Shown: piece after piece, positions 45,852-57,119 of the stretch
Layout: each line of letters opens with the position of its first letter
Numbering within the stretch: the first letter of the stretch is position 1
DNA from: Pohlia nutans
Taxonomy: Eukaryota > Streptophyta > Bryopsida > Bryales > Mniaceae
Direction of reading: 5' to 3'
Assembly (NCBI GenBank): GCA_022496805.1
Contig: CM040091.1
Coordinates: 15,304,336-15,368,335, forward strand
DNA: 64,000 bases
Program-made: the position numbers and the translations under genes
The notes under the pieces: model-generated
Databases searched by the model: none
Told to the model about the DNA's origin: nothing
What the model saw: the letters and a program-made list of their open reading frames with translations, nothing else

Positions 45852-46872
45852 GAGCATTCCCACCCATGCACCCTAGGACTAAGGTCGAGGCACCTAAAAC
45901 CGATAACTTAAGCTACCTACACCATTTCTGGACCAGCCATTAATAGGGTGATTTTTTCCCGGGTTGGAAGTTAGTTTTTGCGGAGAATGCAAAATTTTCC
46001 ATGAATTATTTCCCAATATTGAAATTTGTACAATTTTTCAAAGTGAAAAGTACTTCAAGACCCAAAACCGATAATATGCTCTAATGTACAAATGAGGTAC
46101 ATCTTTTCTTTCAAAATCTATAAATTAGGCCAGATCGGTTTTGGGTACCTGGTCGGTTTTAGGTGCCTCGACCTTAAGGTAGGAAAACCAAAAACGGTTA
46201 ATGCTTCAAGGCGTGCACTAGAGTTGTAGTAAAACAGGGAGGTGGTAGACCGAAAATAGAGAATTTTTGCATGACCAAGATTACTAAAAATTTACTAAAA
46301 TTTACTAATTTTTTATAAAAAAATTAGTAGCCTTGTGTGCGATTTTCTGTGATATTAGTTAACCGTTTTAGGTGTTTTCATGTGTAGAAAAGGAAGAGTC
46401 TAGTATACAAGAAGGGGGTTTGACAAACTTCCCACTTTGAGAAATTGTAGATAATTATTTACGGGGAATAAAAATACGAAACAACTTGCATTCTTCATCG
46501 TTTCTTCTTCTTCATCTCAAAAAAATTTCACATAATTTCTAACTCCATTCCTTATGGTTAAATCACCTTATTTTCACCGTTTTTGGTTTTTCTACTTGAA
46601 CTCTCTAAAATTATTCATTTACATTTGAAGGGCCCTTGCACTCTCACTCTCCCACCCTTGCACGCCCTTCACGTATCAAAAATGTGCATCAAATAGTCAA
46701 TGGACCAATCACAAGAAAAATGGGAGGATATAGTCAACTAAATAGTGATTTGAAGGCCCAATTTCTAATACGCTAGGATCTAGAGTCAAGAGGAATTTTA
46801 AAAGGGCCCTTGACACTTTTCATTTACTTCTAGAGTGTGAGAGACTCTCTGAGGGCATGGGTGGCCATGCTC
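45852..46872. mobile_element. TYA-type MITE (GAGCATTCCCACCCATGC family) split by a nested insertion
   Basis: The outer ends GAGCATTCCCACCCATGC and GCATGGGTGGCCATGCTC are flanked by TCA and TTA. The terminal blocks align with 24952-25254 (CTAGGACTAA, then TCTCTAAAATTATTCA). Between them is about 720 bp of foreign sequence, including the MITE at 45883-46173. The remainder, to about 46605, contains CAAAAACGG/CCGTTTTTGG and may be another inserted element. Confidence 0.75.
45883..46173. mobile_element. MITE with GGTCGAGGCACCTAAAACCG ends, 291 bp
   Basis: The inverted ends are nearly perfect for over 20 bp and are flanked by TAA and TTA. This is the uninterrupted paralog of 4275-5118. Its TTAA at 45908-45911 is the empty counterpart of the target used by the element at 4304-4851. 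Confidence 0.8.
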
Positions 46873-46875
46873 TTA

Positions 46876-47409
46876 TAGCCCTGTCATGTTTAGTGCAACA
46901 TTCGTTGGCTGCTGCCTTAAAGAGCAGTCTGTGCAAAAGTTTCTTTCAATTTTTTTTTGGGTCTCTTTCCTTCAATGGTGACACTAGAATTAACCGAAAA
47001 GAGGAGAAAATACATGTTAGGTGAGGTGAGTCTGACTTGTATCTAAGGCAGTCAAACAAAGTAACATGGTTTTCAAAGAACCCAAAATAGAAAGGAGTAT
47101 GAACTAGTTTTGTTGTCACAAAGGAGGTAAAATTGAGACTATTGTGAGTTCAAAGACAACCAAGGCTTAGAGGCGATGGGCCACATCCAGCTTGAGATAA
47201 TGTCAAGGCATGTGGCAAACTTGAGATATGATAAGGTGACTGGTTTGATTAATTGGCTGTGACAACTTGAAGCTCATGTCTAAAATTGAAGTTGGAGGGT
47301 GTTGAGTTGAGACTATTTGCATTGATTTCGGTTACACTAAAAGAGGGCATAGACTTTGGTTTTCCAATATTTTGGAGGTCTGAACATCTGTTATGATTTC
47401 GGTTGACTC
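46876..47409. other. Unannotated DNA
   Basis: No gene or repeat recognised. Confidence 0.25.
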
Positions 47410-47570
47410 AACTAGTAGGAAATGTGTCTTTGATTTATTGTAAATGAAAAAGGAATGAAACCGCGCCAGGCACGTGGGTTATGTCAGTGTTGGTGAGTGG
47501 TTTTGGTCACAAGAAGACATAAATATCAAGCATAATATTCACCCATTGCTCATTGAAAAATGACGAGTCT
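47410..47570 (-). mobile_element. CACTA-type MITE, family A, truncated
   Basis: It is reversed relative to 1742-1933. It begins ACTAGTAGGAAATGTGTC and runs to GAAAAATGACGAG. The last dozen bases, including the CACTA terminus, are lost where the LINE 3'-end copy begins. A ~22-bp internal deletion is also apparent. Confidence 0.7.
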
Positions 47571-47576
47571 TTTATT

Positions 47577-47737
47577 TATATATATATAAACTCTAGACCT
47601 TATTTGGAGGTCGGCGTGAATATAATGTCCGTTCGTAATGTTAATGACTTGATGCCCGCCAAACAAAGGGTCATTGAAACAAAACTACTCTCCCCTCTTG
47701 GGAATTAACACTTTAGTAACCAATGACACAATAAAAG
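47577..47737 (-). mobile_element. Truncated 3'-end copy of the RLE-type LINE
   Basis: On minus it matches the LINE 3' end over about 140 bp (GGGGAGAGTAGT, CATTACGAACGGACA, CACGCCG). The tail is TATATATA-rich instead of (CTAT)n. No target duplication could be defined. It abuts the truncated CACTA MITE. Confidence 0.75.
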
Positions 47738-48204
47738 TAGCCAGGTTCCAATGTTTTGGGGATTTTGTTTTAGTGTAATGTGGTGTTTGTTTGGGTTGTA
47801 AAAGCATTGTAATTTCACCATAGCAAATCAATTTTTTGGTACACAATACCACCTACATACATGAAATATACATAAAATGGGGGTGTAAACATTGAAATGA
47901 CATTCTCGGAATGACATTGCATAGGAAATCAAATTAACAAATATACTTTACATGGCTTGCTATTTATACATTAACATTTTCTTTATGAATATTACCACCA
48001 TTTTTAATATAATTAGAGTATCTTGGAAAAAAATTAAATGACATCATGGAAACGTTATTCTTAAGAAGTTGGAAACATGTAATGACATTTGTAAAAAAAT
48101 TAAATTATTTATGCTTGCAACCTTGTCTGTTGCTTTGGCAACCCTCATTTGTCGCTTATAAAATCTTTGTTCGGCACTTTAGAATACGAAATTGGAAACA
48201 ATAG
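47738..48204. other. AT-rich DNA without recognised feature
   Basis: No gene or repeat recognised. Confidence 0.25.
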
Positions 48205-48514
48205 GTTAAAACTAGACATTATATTCAAAAACAAATTAATTCAAAGGAGAGAACATCATTACTTTTTTCAAATAGTTAATTTTATAACATAAGGACAATG
48301 TTGAAGTCTTTGTCTTTGAAAAATTCTCCTTGGTGGAGTTTAACTAAGATCGACATGATTCAATTGCAAATTAGGTTGAAAGGTAGACTCAATTTCCTTC
48401 TTTTTAATTTTAATTTTTTAATAACATTTAAAAAAAAATTAACTTTTTTTTTATCCCAAGCGGCCTACATGAAAGGGTAACAACTATAAAATGGTTGTTT
48501 AGTCATTTTAGGGG
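48205..48514. mobile_element. 5'-truncated TTAA-type MITE
   Basis: It aligns with the right half of 5683-6222 (GAGAACATCATTACTTT, GGAGTTTAACT, then TAGGGG) and ends at TTAA 48515-48518. The left terminus is missing. Confidence 0.65.
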
Positions 48515-48525
48515 TTAAAAATTAA

Positions 48526-49040
48526 CCAGTGAATGCCTACAACCCTTTTCAAATTTGAAGAATTGTAAAGATGCATTATAAAGTTCAACTAAGAGGGATT
48601 ATTTTTATTTGATTTATGAATAAAATTTGTACCAATGAGTTTTAGATTCTATTCATAAATTAGATTTGTGATTGCAATCCCCAATATTTTGTATAAAATT
48701 TGGAACGTAAAATTCAAAATTCTTTTGTAATTCGATTGCAAATAAGATATTGACAAACTATGGATGAAATTTGCTATGATGGGTTGAAATCTAATACTCT
48801 AAGAGTAATAATATTTGGAGATTTTCAGTTGCTTAATATTATAAGTTGGTTTTTGAAAAACACTTTTGATTGGTTTTGAACTAAGATCTTAGAATTTTTT
48901 GGGGAAAATAGAGGCATAAAATGGAGCATAATTTTTTTATCAAATCATTCTCTTTCTAATCGGTTTAGACATACTTGAAGGTATCTTGCCATTTGATTTT
49001 GTAGTATTTTTTTACTTGCAAAAAGGGCATGACAAATGAG
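48526..49040. mobile_element. TTAA-type MITE, right end not found
   Basis: It starts after TTAA 48522-48525 with CCAGTGAATGCC. Its interior aligns with 19235-19794 (AAGAATTGTAAAGATGC, AACTAAGAGGGATT). The right terminus has decayed or been lost. Confidence 0.55.
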
Positions 49041-49443
49041 AAAATGAAATTCTATTTTTAGAGGAATTTGGAGGCTTCTCCAAGGTTGCAACTTCTCATC
49101 TCACTTCTCATGCTCAAAAATCGATGAAAAAAACAAAAAAACAAAACATCAAATTATTATTTTTAATTTTAAAAGATTGAAAAATTAAAAATCTAATGTA
49201 GATCTAATGTGGTCACCTTGTGGCCACATCACGATAGATATCAATATTAATGGATGTTATTATTTTTTATTATTTTAAACAAAAAAGTATAATAAAAATC
49301 TAAGAACTAAAATTTTAAATAATTGTTTATTTATGTGTTCTTTAAATTTTCTAATTTCTTTAAAAACAAATTTCAATAAAAATTTACGTTTGGCACGAGT
49401 TTTAAAATGGCCCTATAAAGGCTCTAGATCTCTCATAATGTTT

Positions 49444-50473
49444 GTGCAGTGGGGTCCAAGGTAGAATGGCGTTTTTGGTTTCGCAAGTGGAAAAAAATTC
49501 AAGCCTGCCCACTTTGAAAGCCTCTAGAGAGATCAAAAATTGGTATTTTACCTTGAAATGTTTACCATGAACCTGAAATCAAGTTGTTAGTATGCCTACC
49601 AAATTTCAAAGCCAAATAATTCACCAAAACAAAGTTATTCAAAATCTACCAACATTGGTAGTTATTCACTGCTGCCAACTTTGACAGCCTCCCAAAGATT
49701 GAATTTATTTATTTTGTCATGAAATTCTCGGAACAAAAACCTCTTTATGTTGACAACATATGATAAAAATTTCAAGACCAAAGGATTAATGCAAAAAAAG
49801 ATATTAACAACTATCTACCAACATGTGTAGTTGTGGGAAATAATGGGGGAAACCATTTCATTGCTACCAACTTTGAGTACTGCCAACTTTGAAAGCCTCC
49901 CGAGAGCTTAAAAATTGGTATTTTACCACGAAAGTTTTACCAAAGAATTATCTTTAAGTTAGTAATATGTATGCAATATTTCAAGGCCAAAAGATTCACC
50001 AAGAAAGAGTTATTCATAATCTACCAACATAGTAGTCAAAGTTGGTAGCAATGAAATGGTTTCCCCCATTGTTTCCGACAACTACACATTTTGGTAGATT
50101 GGGAATATCTTTTTTTTCACTAATCTTTTAGACTTGAGATTTATACCATATATTACTAACACAAATTTGTTTCTACCAAAAAAAATCAAAGTAAGGAATT
50201 GTTTTTTCAATTCTCGGGAGGCTGTCGAAGTTGGTAGGAGTGAAACGTTTTCCATAGCTACCTATATTGGTAGATTTTGAATAACTTTGTTTTGGTGAAT
50301 TATTTGGCTTTGAAATTTGGTAGGCATACTAACAACTTGATTTCAGGTTCATGGTAAAACTTTCAAGGTAAAATACCAATTTTGATCTCTCTAGAGGCTT
50401 TCAAAGTGGGAAAACTTGAATTTTTTTCCACTGCGAAACCAAAAACGCCATTCTACCTTGGACCCCACTGTAC
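49444..50473. repeat. Long foldback element, ~1 kb
   Basis: Arms of about 430 bp (49444-49873 and 50043-50473) are reverse complements with roughly 85-95% identity by eye. The outer ends are GTRCAGTGGGGTCCAAGGTA. The centre (49874-50042) is a further partial copy of the arm, so the hairpin is built from repeated modules starting CTGCCAACTTTGA.AGCCTC. I find no matching target duplication. It has no ORF. It could be a foldback transposon, and if transcribed it would yield long double-stranded RNA. Confidence 0.8.
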
Positions 50474-52436
50474 ATCAGTCAAAAATGGTTGTTGTAAGAA
50501 ATAATAGGTCACATAAAGGAAGAGGCCTTCTTGCAATGGCCTCTTTTTTTGCAATTCTCGATAGAATCATACAGTCAAGATAGAAGGAATTTACTAGTCC
50601 GACGACATTGATGGATCTATAAGATTGCTGACTACTCCCACTTTTGAGTGGATAAGGAGAGATAGAACTCAGACTTCTAAAACAGATATCGGGATCACAG
50701 CTGAGGGCTCCCGTAAAGAGGATGGCCGGGAGTCAAGTCAACCGTACAACATTAGGAAAAATCCTCACGCAACAATCCAAGCACTTAGAATAGTCACATG
50801 GAGGAGAACGAGAGAAAATTCAAGTGGAATTGCCTCTGAAATCCTTAGAATTTTTAAGCCAACTAGAATTCCCTCCTTTACAAACATCATCGGCATCAAA
50901 ATCTAAGGCTATTTATCTAGAAAAAACAAAAAATCCCTGGTCCAATCTCGGACCAGGAGGCGGATTTGAATTTGTATTGCTTTGTTTTTGGAGCTGTAGA
51001 TCTTGGAAAGATATTCCCCACGACGCCTGTAAAGTCAGAAGAGGGAAGAACTTCATAAACGTTAGTTAAACTTGAGTTAACCAATAAGGGCAATAAGCGA
51101 GTGGAGTAGTCAGATTTCACAACTTCTCCTACTAAGAAGTTTTTGTCGCAAGTGAGTGAAGCGTTTGTGTTGCGGACAGAACTTGGTTAAGGGTTATTGG
51201 ACACAAGTGCTAAATTAGAAAGTGATAATCAACTTCTATTCTATCAGCAGAATTGAGGTCGTAGGTCCTCAACAATACGGGCCGTCTTCTAGGAAGCTGC
51301 AGGTATGTTTCTTTTGAAGGAGACGGCGATTTGAAAGGGGTGCGTATTTACAGTACTCGTTACAGGAGCAGATCATAAAAACGGGGGTGTTGATTTCAAG
51401 GTTTTAGTGAAGGTTCCTTTGGGAAAAGGAAAATTTTCCAGTGGCTCTATGGCATGTTATTGTCCTTAAATCACAAACTAAGTAGTGATTACAAAAGGAT
51501 TGTTCTCACCTAATCAATGAGTCCTCACTCAGTCTAAAGAAGATGATACTTAATACTCACAACCTTCATAATCTCATTAAACGTTTGGATGACGGTGTCT
51601 TGGTTCACGGATGGGTGGAGGATGGATTGGGAGTATGTCACTATGTGATTATAACTTTCATTCCTACTACACTGAAAGAATTATCCTTTCTAAAACCGAA
51701 AAATGTAAGTGGGAACATATTCATAAGGAAGTGTGCTATTTCATTTTGAGCACCGCAGATATGGGTGACACGGTTCGTATAGAAGACCCTATGAATTTAA
51801 TGATGAAGATCTTCATGGGAGATAATTTATTTGACCTAGAACCTTCCCTTGCCAAACCAAGCTTGAAGAAACAAAAGGTTGTGATCTCAATGGATGATAG
51901 TTCATATCATCTCAGGTGTGGAATAATTGACACTAAAGATGACGTGGGGTACTTCCATGGCCAGAACGGTCAACATATAGTTATTGAATGACAATCACAA
52001 AACTAACAATGACCGAGCCTAGCGAGGACATGCGTTTGGATTTTAATGCAAGGAATATGGGTCATAGGGAAGAGGCTGTTTGGGTGTGCCTTACCCTCAC
52101 ACTTGGTTTACAAGATGTTTTCCACTCCGACGAGTATAGGCAAATTGACAACAAAAACAATACTTAGAGGTGAGAGCGGCTGCGTTCCACATGGTCGCGG
52201 GTGTCAAACCTCGTTTGACCTAGAAGTAGAGAGTTAGGGTTTTAGAGTAGTTAGGAGTAGCCCAAATCTCCATAAATGAGTGTGGGAGTGACCATAATGG
52301 CACATTTAGTTATTTATGTAGAGGAGGCACTCACATGCGTGGTAGAGTTATTGCTAGGGTCCGGTTTTGACGATAGGTGTCCGGATTGGTCACGGGATCC
52401 GGATTGGAAACCGGGTAGGGGAGGGACGGGTCAGGA
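50474..52436. other. Region with a few unassigned ORFs
   Basis: The largest is 51611-51991 (126 codons, plus), containing KCKWEHIHKEVCYF and KKQKVVISMDDSSYH. It overlaps another ORF in a different frame, and I recognise no domain. A 93-codon ORF lies at 50625-50906. They may be remnants of a transposable element extending into the GC-rich island that follows, but this is not shown. Confidence 0.25.
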
Positions 52437-52760
52437 ATGGACCCGGCCACGTTTCACGCCTTGAAGTGGGCGGCTTTAATTAGGGCGGTTCACTGTTCAT
52501 TTTCACATAGTGTTTCCAGTCCACCCCTGCACCAGATTTTCGTGTTTCCGGATACTGTGAGAGAGAGGGGAGAGCGACCGGGTGGCGAGCAAGTATTCCG
52601 GGAGCTTAGGCGGAGCGCGCGAAATCAAGGGAAGGAAGTTTCGGACTCAGCAGCGATGGGACGGAAGGACGAATGGAGGCTCGGACTGCCGGTTCCGGAT
52701 AAGTTGGTGCGCCCGGTTGCTCCGGCCGATGCGGGATAGAAGGAGCAGCTGCGGAAGGAT

Positions 52761-54113
52761 TTGCGCAAAATGGGTTGTGAAGAATTTCTGTACCTACCGT
52801 GGGAGCTCCACAGTGATACCATGTTGCAGGAGTTAGGTGGAAAACCTGTACCGGCGGAATTCCGGGACAGCGAAATCCGGGGACAGTGGAAGAAGTGGAC
52901 CTCGGAACACTGGCGAGTGACATACAACTTCCCGGACAGCCCGTTGGGATACGACAAGACCAAGCAGGATTACGAATGGTTGAAGGAAAGGTTTTCTCAA
53001 CCGGTCTCAGAGAAACACGGATTCCGGGTCCAGGACTGCATAGACGATCGGGAGAGGCGCCTGCTGCGGTTTCTGGTGCCTATTTTGAGCCCGGACAAAC
53101 CCACCACCTGCACGATCAAGCTTACGAAGACCATTTACGGGGCCTACTCCAAAACCCGGAAGACCGGATGGGGACTCATTGTGGACGAGTTGGTAGAACG
53201 GGAAGCGCGCAAACTCGGAAACAAGAAGGGATGTCCTCTAACCCCTTTCCTGTTTCATTTGTATGACAAGTACGGGTGTCTCAAGACCAAGGAGAGGGAG
53301 CAATGGGAGAACAGCCGGAGGATCATGAACCGGGAGCCGCCAAGGGTCCAGGAAGGGAATCCGGATGAGAACGAGGACCAGGACACGATTGTGACCGGGG
53401 TTAGGGTTCCTCCGAGGAAGAGACCCAGGAAGGTGATACCGGTGGATAACCGGAGGAAGAGGAAACCGGAGTGGAGCGGACGACAGAATAACGTCCGGGT
53501 GAAAACCAAGAGGGCGCGCGAATCGAAACCGGTGTGGGACGAAGAGGAGTATCCGGAGGAGATCCGGACTTATGAGCAAGCTCCCCGGGATGAGGGACCG
53601 GAACTGGAGAACATCCCCCTACGAGAATCGGAGGAGGACTTTCTCAAACCGGTCAGGGAGGCATTAGAAACAATGGAAGGTAAGTACCGCCCCATCTGTA
53701 CTTCGATGAAGGAAGTTGGGCGTGTCCTCCAGAGTACAGAGGTGGAGAGGTACCCGGAGATCGTCCAGCGAATGAGGAAGGAAGTAGACAAGCTCCGGAG
53801 AGAAGCTTTGGAAAGGAGCTTGGCACTGGTAAGGCAACAGGATGAGATCCGGGCTCTGAAGGAGCAGAAGTCTCCCACTTACCGGCTCCTCGCGTCACTG
53901 TTCAGACCGGATGGGGAGGCCCAGACAGAGGCCCGGTTGTACCGGGAAAGGATGGACGAAGCCGGATTGGACGGTGCCGCCCAAGTGACGAATGTGGCAA
54001 AGAAGTACGCCGCAAGGGTCGAGGCAGGATTGGTGGAATTCCGGAAACTGCTGGCGGAGCATCAAGCAAGATTTCCATCCGGGTCCGAACCGGACGAGAG
54101 GGTAGCAAGTTAG
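52761..54113 (+). CDS. Uncharacterised 450-residue protein in a CCGG-rich island
   Basis: I do not recognise the family. The first ~180 residues look globular and Trp/Tyr-rich (FLYLPWELHSD, EHWRVTYNFPDSPLGY, KTGWGLIVDEL, TPFLFHLYDKYG). Residues about 205-265 are strongly basic (PPRKRPRKVIPVDNRRKRK) and could be a nuclear-localisation or nucleic-acid-binding segment. Residues about 330-370 are a likely coiled coil. The same frame is open upstream from an ATG at 52656 (good context), interrupted by one TAG at 52737-52739, so the true N-terminus may have been longer. It ends with TAG, six bases before the next ORF in the same frame. It could be a structural (gag-like) or accessory protein of an unrecognised transposable element, or a lineage-specific gene. 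Confidence 0.55.
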   Translation: MRKMGCEEFLYLPWELHSDTMLQELGGKPVPAEFRDSEIRGQWKKWTSEHWRVTYNFPDSPLGYDKTKQDYEWLKERFSQPVSEKHGFRVQDCIDDRERRLLRFLVPILSPDKPTTCTIKLTKTIYGAYSKTRKTGWGLIVDELVEREARKLGNKKGCPLTPFLFHLYDKYGCLKTKEREQWENSRRIMNREPPRVQEGNPDENEDQDTIVTGVRVPPRKRPRKVIPVDNRRKRKPEWSGRQNNVRVKTKRARESKPVWDEEEYPEEIRTYEQAPRDEGPELENIPLRESEEDFLKPVREALETMEGKYRPICTSMKEVGRVLQSTEVERYPEIVQRMRKEVDKLRREALERSLALVRQQDEIRALKEQKSPTYRLLASLFRPDGEAQTEARLYRERMDEAGLDGAAQVTNVAKKYAARVEAGLVEFRKLLAEHQARFPSGSEPDERVAS

Positions 54114-54119
54114 AGAGGT

Positions 54120-54689
54120 ATGAATGCACCCTTAGCCAGTAGTGAATTGTTGGCCGCATTCCATGTATCGCAGGAGGCACCCAGAACGGGAGAGATGGAT
54201 AGGATGATGGCCAGAGGTCAATCCACTCCGGAACAGACTTCAAGACCAGCTGCGAGTCCGGTGGTAAGTATGCCGCGGAGAAATCCGGATGCCAGTATCG
54301 GAGGGGACCAATCGGAGGGCAGTCTGGCTAATTTGGCAGAGCAGGCTGCTGATTTGGCGGAGATCGGAACCACCCCGGGTAGGAAGTTAGGACCCGGGGA
54401 AGACCAGGAGGTAGACGGCCAACCGGATGTAGGTGACCCGGAAGACAGGACGGATGCCGGGGAGCCAAAAGAGTGCGAAGTGGATGCAGGCAAACCGGAG
54501 GAACACGAGATCCAGGAAGACGAGCCGGATAGGAGTCAACCGGAGTCTGAGGGGGAAAGTGACCAGGGGGAAGTCCGGGAGCGCCGCTCCAAGAAGATGG
54601 AGGATGCTTCTCCGAAATCTGACCAGGAAGAGGACGAGGGCTCTGAGGACGACAGGATCAGTGAACCGGAAGGGCAGAAAGTGCAGTAG
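54120..54689 (+). CDS. Acidic low-complexity ORF, 189 residues
   Basis: It starts two codons after the TAG that ends the preceding ORF and lies in the same frame. The first ~85 residues are mixed (NLAEQAADLAEIG). The rest is rich in Glu, Asp, Pro, Ser and Gly (EPKECEVDAGKPEEHE, SDQEEDEGSEDD). It ends with TAG. The predicted chain is probably disordered. It may be a read-through or internally initiated extension of the upstream protein, or an originally continuous coding region broken by a stop. No family is recognised. Confidence 0.45.
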   Translation: MNAPLASSELLAAFHVSQEAPRTGEMDRMMARGQSTPEQTSRPAASPVVSMPRRNPDASIGGDQSEGSLANLAEQAADLAEIGTTPGRKLGPGEDQEVDGQPDVGDPEDRTDAGEPKECEVDAGKPEEHEIQEDEPDRSQPESEGESDQGEVRERRSKKMEDASPKSDQEEDEGSEDDRISEPEGQKVQ

Positions 54690-55950
54690 GATCCGGATTG
54701 CAGTGTAAACCGGATCAGGCTAGGGAGTAGGCATTATGCTAGGTAGACTAAACCCGCTTGTGAATGGGACCTTGTCGTGGTAGGTTAGGTGCTTTTTCCA
54801 GTTGGGTAAGATTAGGATCTTTTGGATGAGATTTCCCTTGATTTTCGGATCACGGGTTTGTAGGATCTGGGCGGGAAATCCGGTCCGGTGGCTGAGGGCC
54901 ACTACTTGCCCAGGAATGCTTGGCATTCTTGGGGTCTTCTTGTATTACTGTTTTCTTGGAAGCAAACTGCTGTAGAGCATTATCCAAAATTTGTATGTGC
55001 TGTGGGGTTGTTTGTGGAATGATACAGTAGTCAAGAGTCCCTTAGTAACCGGGTAGGCCGTCCGGGTTCTCAAGTGATTTGGGTGTGAAGTCTGAATATG
55101 GTTTTTGGGTGATTTGAGGAATGTTTGAAAGAGTGGTTTCTAAGTTCCGTGCGCTAGGTAATTCAGGTTAGTGGCTGGGTAGGTAGGAGGGGGTACTCCG
55201 GGTTGCTCAGAACTCCTGGACGGGTAGTCCGGTCGAGGTGCCAGCACTCGGACGGTCCAGGCGAGGAGAAATACGGGATCACATGAGTAAAACAGGGCGC
55301 TAGAATTCCTGAATATTAGATTCGGATTCCCCGGATAATGTCTATTCCGGTTAGTAAGTCGTTGTAGTAATTGGGAGAAGGGGGAAACCAGATCGCGCTT
55401 GTGTGACATGGCTGCCGGTTGGGTTAAGCTAGCAGTTGAAAGGGCAGTACGGTAAGTACCTAGGATTAGGAGTTTTGTGAGGATAACCGGAAGGTAGTGA
55501 ATTTCCCATCACTTGAATCAGTAGGAAGGGGTGTGTCTTTCAATCCAGCACCACTAATGTGAATGGAGAACCCTCTGAGGGAAAACAGAGGTTAAACGAA
55601 ACCGGATCAGATAATAACGGTAGACCGGGAGAGAGGAAGTTTAGTAGAAGTCCTCCCCGGAAGGATACCGGATCTAGTTGTAACCGGGTCAGTCAGTAGG
55701 AGGGGGGCCCGGTTTGGTAAGAAAGAGGAATTCAGCTGGTGACAAAGAGAGAGAGATCACCAGTCCGGGACCATCTCCGGAAGCTTTCCTCTTCACAGAG
55801 TCTCCGCGGAACGATAACCCGGAAATCACCTCTACGAGCGCTCTTAATACGAAAAAGTGCGCTCTAGGGGAATATCCGGTATCACGTGCTACGACAGCGG
55901 GTCAACATATTTATACTTCTTTCAATGAGTTAAGATCAACTTAGGCTAAA
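54690..55950. other. CCGG-rich non-coding remainder of the island
   Basis: CCGG tetramers remain very frequent here without a long ORF, so the motif is not a codon-usage effect. A 76-codon ORF at 55714-55944 has no recognisable domain. The composition returns to AT-rich after about 55,950. I did not find LTRs or inverted ends bounding the island. Confidence 0.5.
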
Positions 55951-57036
55951 AGACATGACATCTAGCCTCATCTTTCTCACTTATCATATCATTCTCCAAT
56001 CTTCTTGCAAATTTTGTTCGCACAGAGGAGGTGGTTAAAACAAACTCACTTCAATAAATCTATGGTATTTGATGATCACGCGTCTCACTTTTTTTTAGTG
56101 TTCCTAGTCAGAAGCTATGCACCACGTCATGGATTATTCGAAGATTACACGCATTATCACAACTTTAAAGCACATGCGTAGACTTAATGAAAATTTCACT
56201 AAGGATTAAAGATTGCAAGCGTAAAGTAAAAGCGACCTATAGATGTGGAACAGTTTGATGAGATCAAAGAGGCTAAGAACTAGTTCAGTTTTAGAGATTG
56301 AAAGAATCTTAATGCTGTACATACCAAGTTAAAAAAAATGAGGCACCCAAAATTAGAAGATTCTAAGAATGCTAATGCGACCAAATGGTGTATGGTGGAG
56401 GATGACTGCTCAAAAGAATTCTTCAAATTCCATAGAGAATCCGAGAAGAGGACCAATATGACGGAAGTTTTGGATGGTGGTCGTTCTTTTACTACACAAT
56501 CTTAACTGAAAGAGTATATCTTTTGGTATTATACGAAACTGTACAGGAATGATACAATGGTGGAACAAAATGTGGCACGCAGGGAAAAGGGTTTACAAAG
56601 TGTTGTCTGTTTGGTTTCAGAGGTTAAACTTCTCGCACAATTTACCAATATAGAGGTCATGGCGACGTTGAAGGATGTTCTTCCAATAAGGTCTCGGGTT
56701 ACTTGAATCTTACCATACATATGGCATCTAAAATTCAAAATCTATAACTTTCATTGGTATATCAATTCCAAAATATTCCTCTATACAATACTTTATAATG
56801 GTTTTTGTCAAGTTGTCAATTTCAGGGACACCTCCAGTGTGACCTTTAGGAGTTAAGTATGGGTCCTAAATGACATTAAACCAAGTATCCAAAATGATGA
56901 CAAAGGCATAATTATATAGTTGACTAGAATGGCATTTGATTCTTTGTAATAGCCATGTCTTCAATTATTGTTCTTTAACTTTATCTTTAAAAGTTGGAAA
57001 ATCACAATATCCAAATCAATATGAAGGCTAGGATGT
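55951..57036. other. Unannotated AT-rich DNA
   Basis: No gene or repeat recognised. Confidence 0.25.
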
Positions 57037-57119
57037 TGTATCAGGAACCTCCCGTGTATTATCTCGTGTAGAATATAGCCAGCGGGTACGTTTGCCGAGG
57101 TGAGGTTCCCGATACTACA
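57037..57119. repeat. Short inverted-repeat element, 83 bp
   Basis: The ends TGTATCAGGAACCTC and GAGGTTCCCGATACTACA are imperfect inverted repeats enclosing about 50 bp. It could be a tiny MITE or hairpin. Confidence 0.5.

Noticed and set aside
49444..50473. hAT transposon, because of CAGTGGGG outer ends
   Set aside because: No 8-bp target duplication is present, and the long modular arms fit a foldback structure better.
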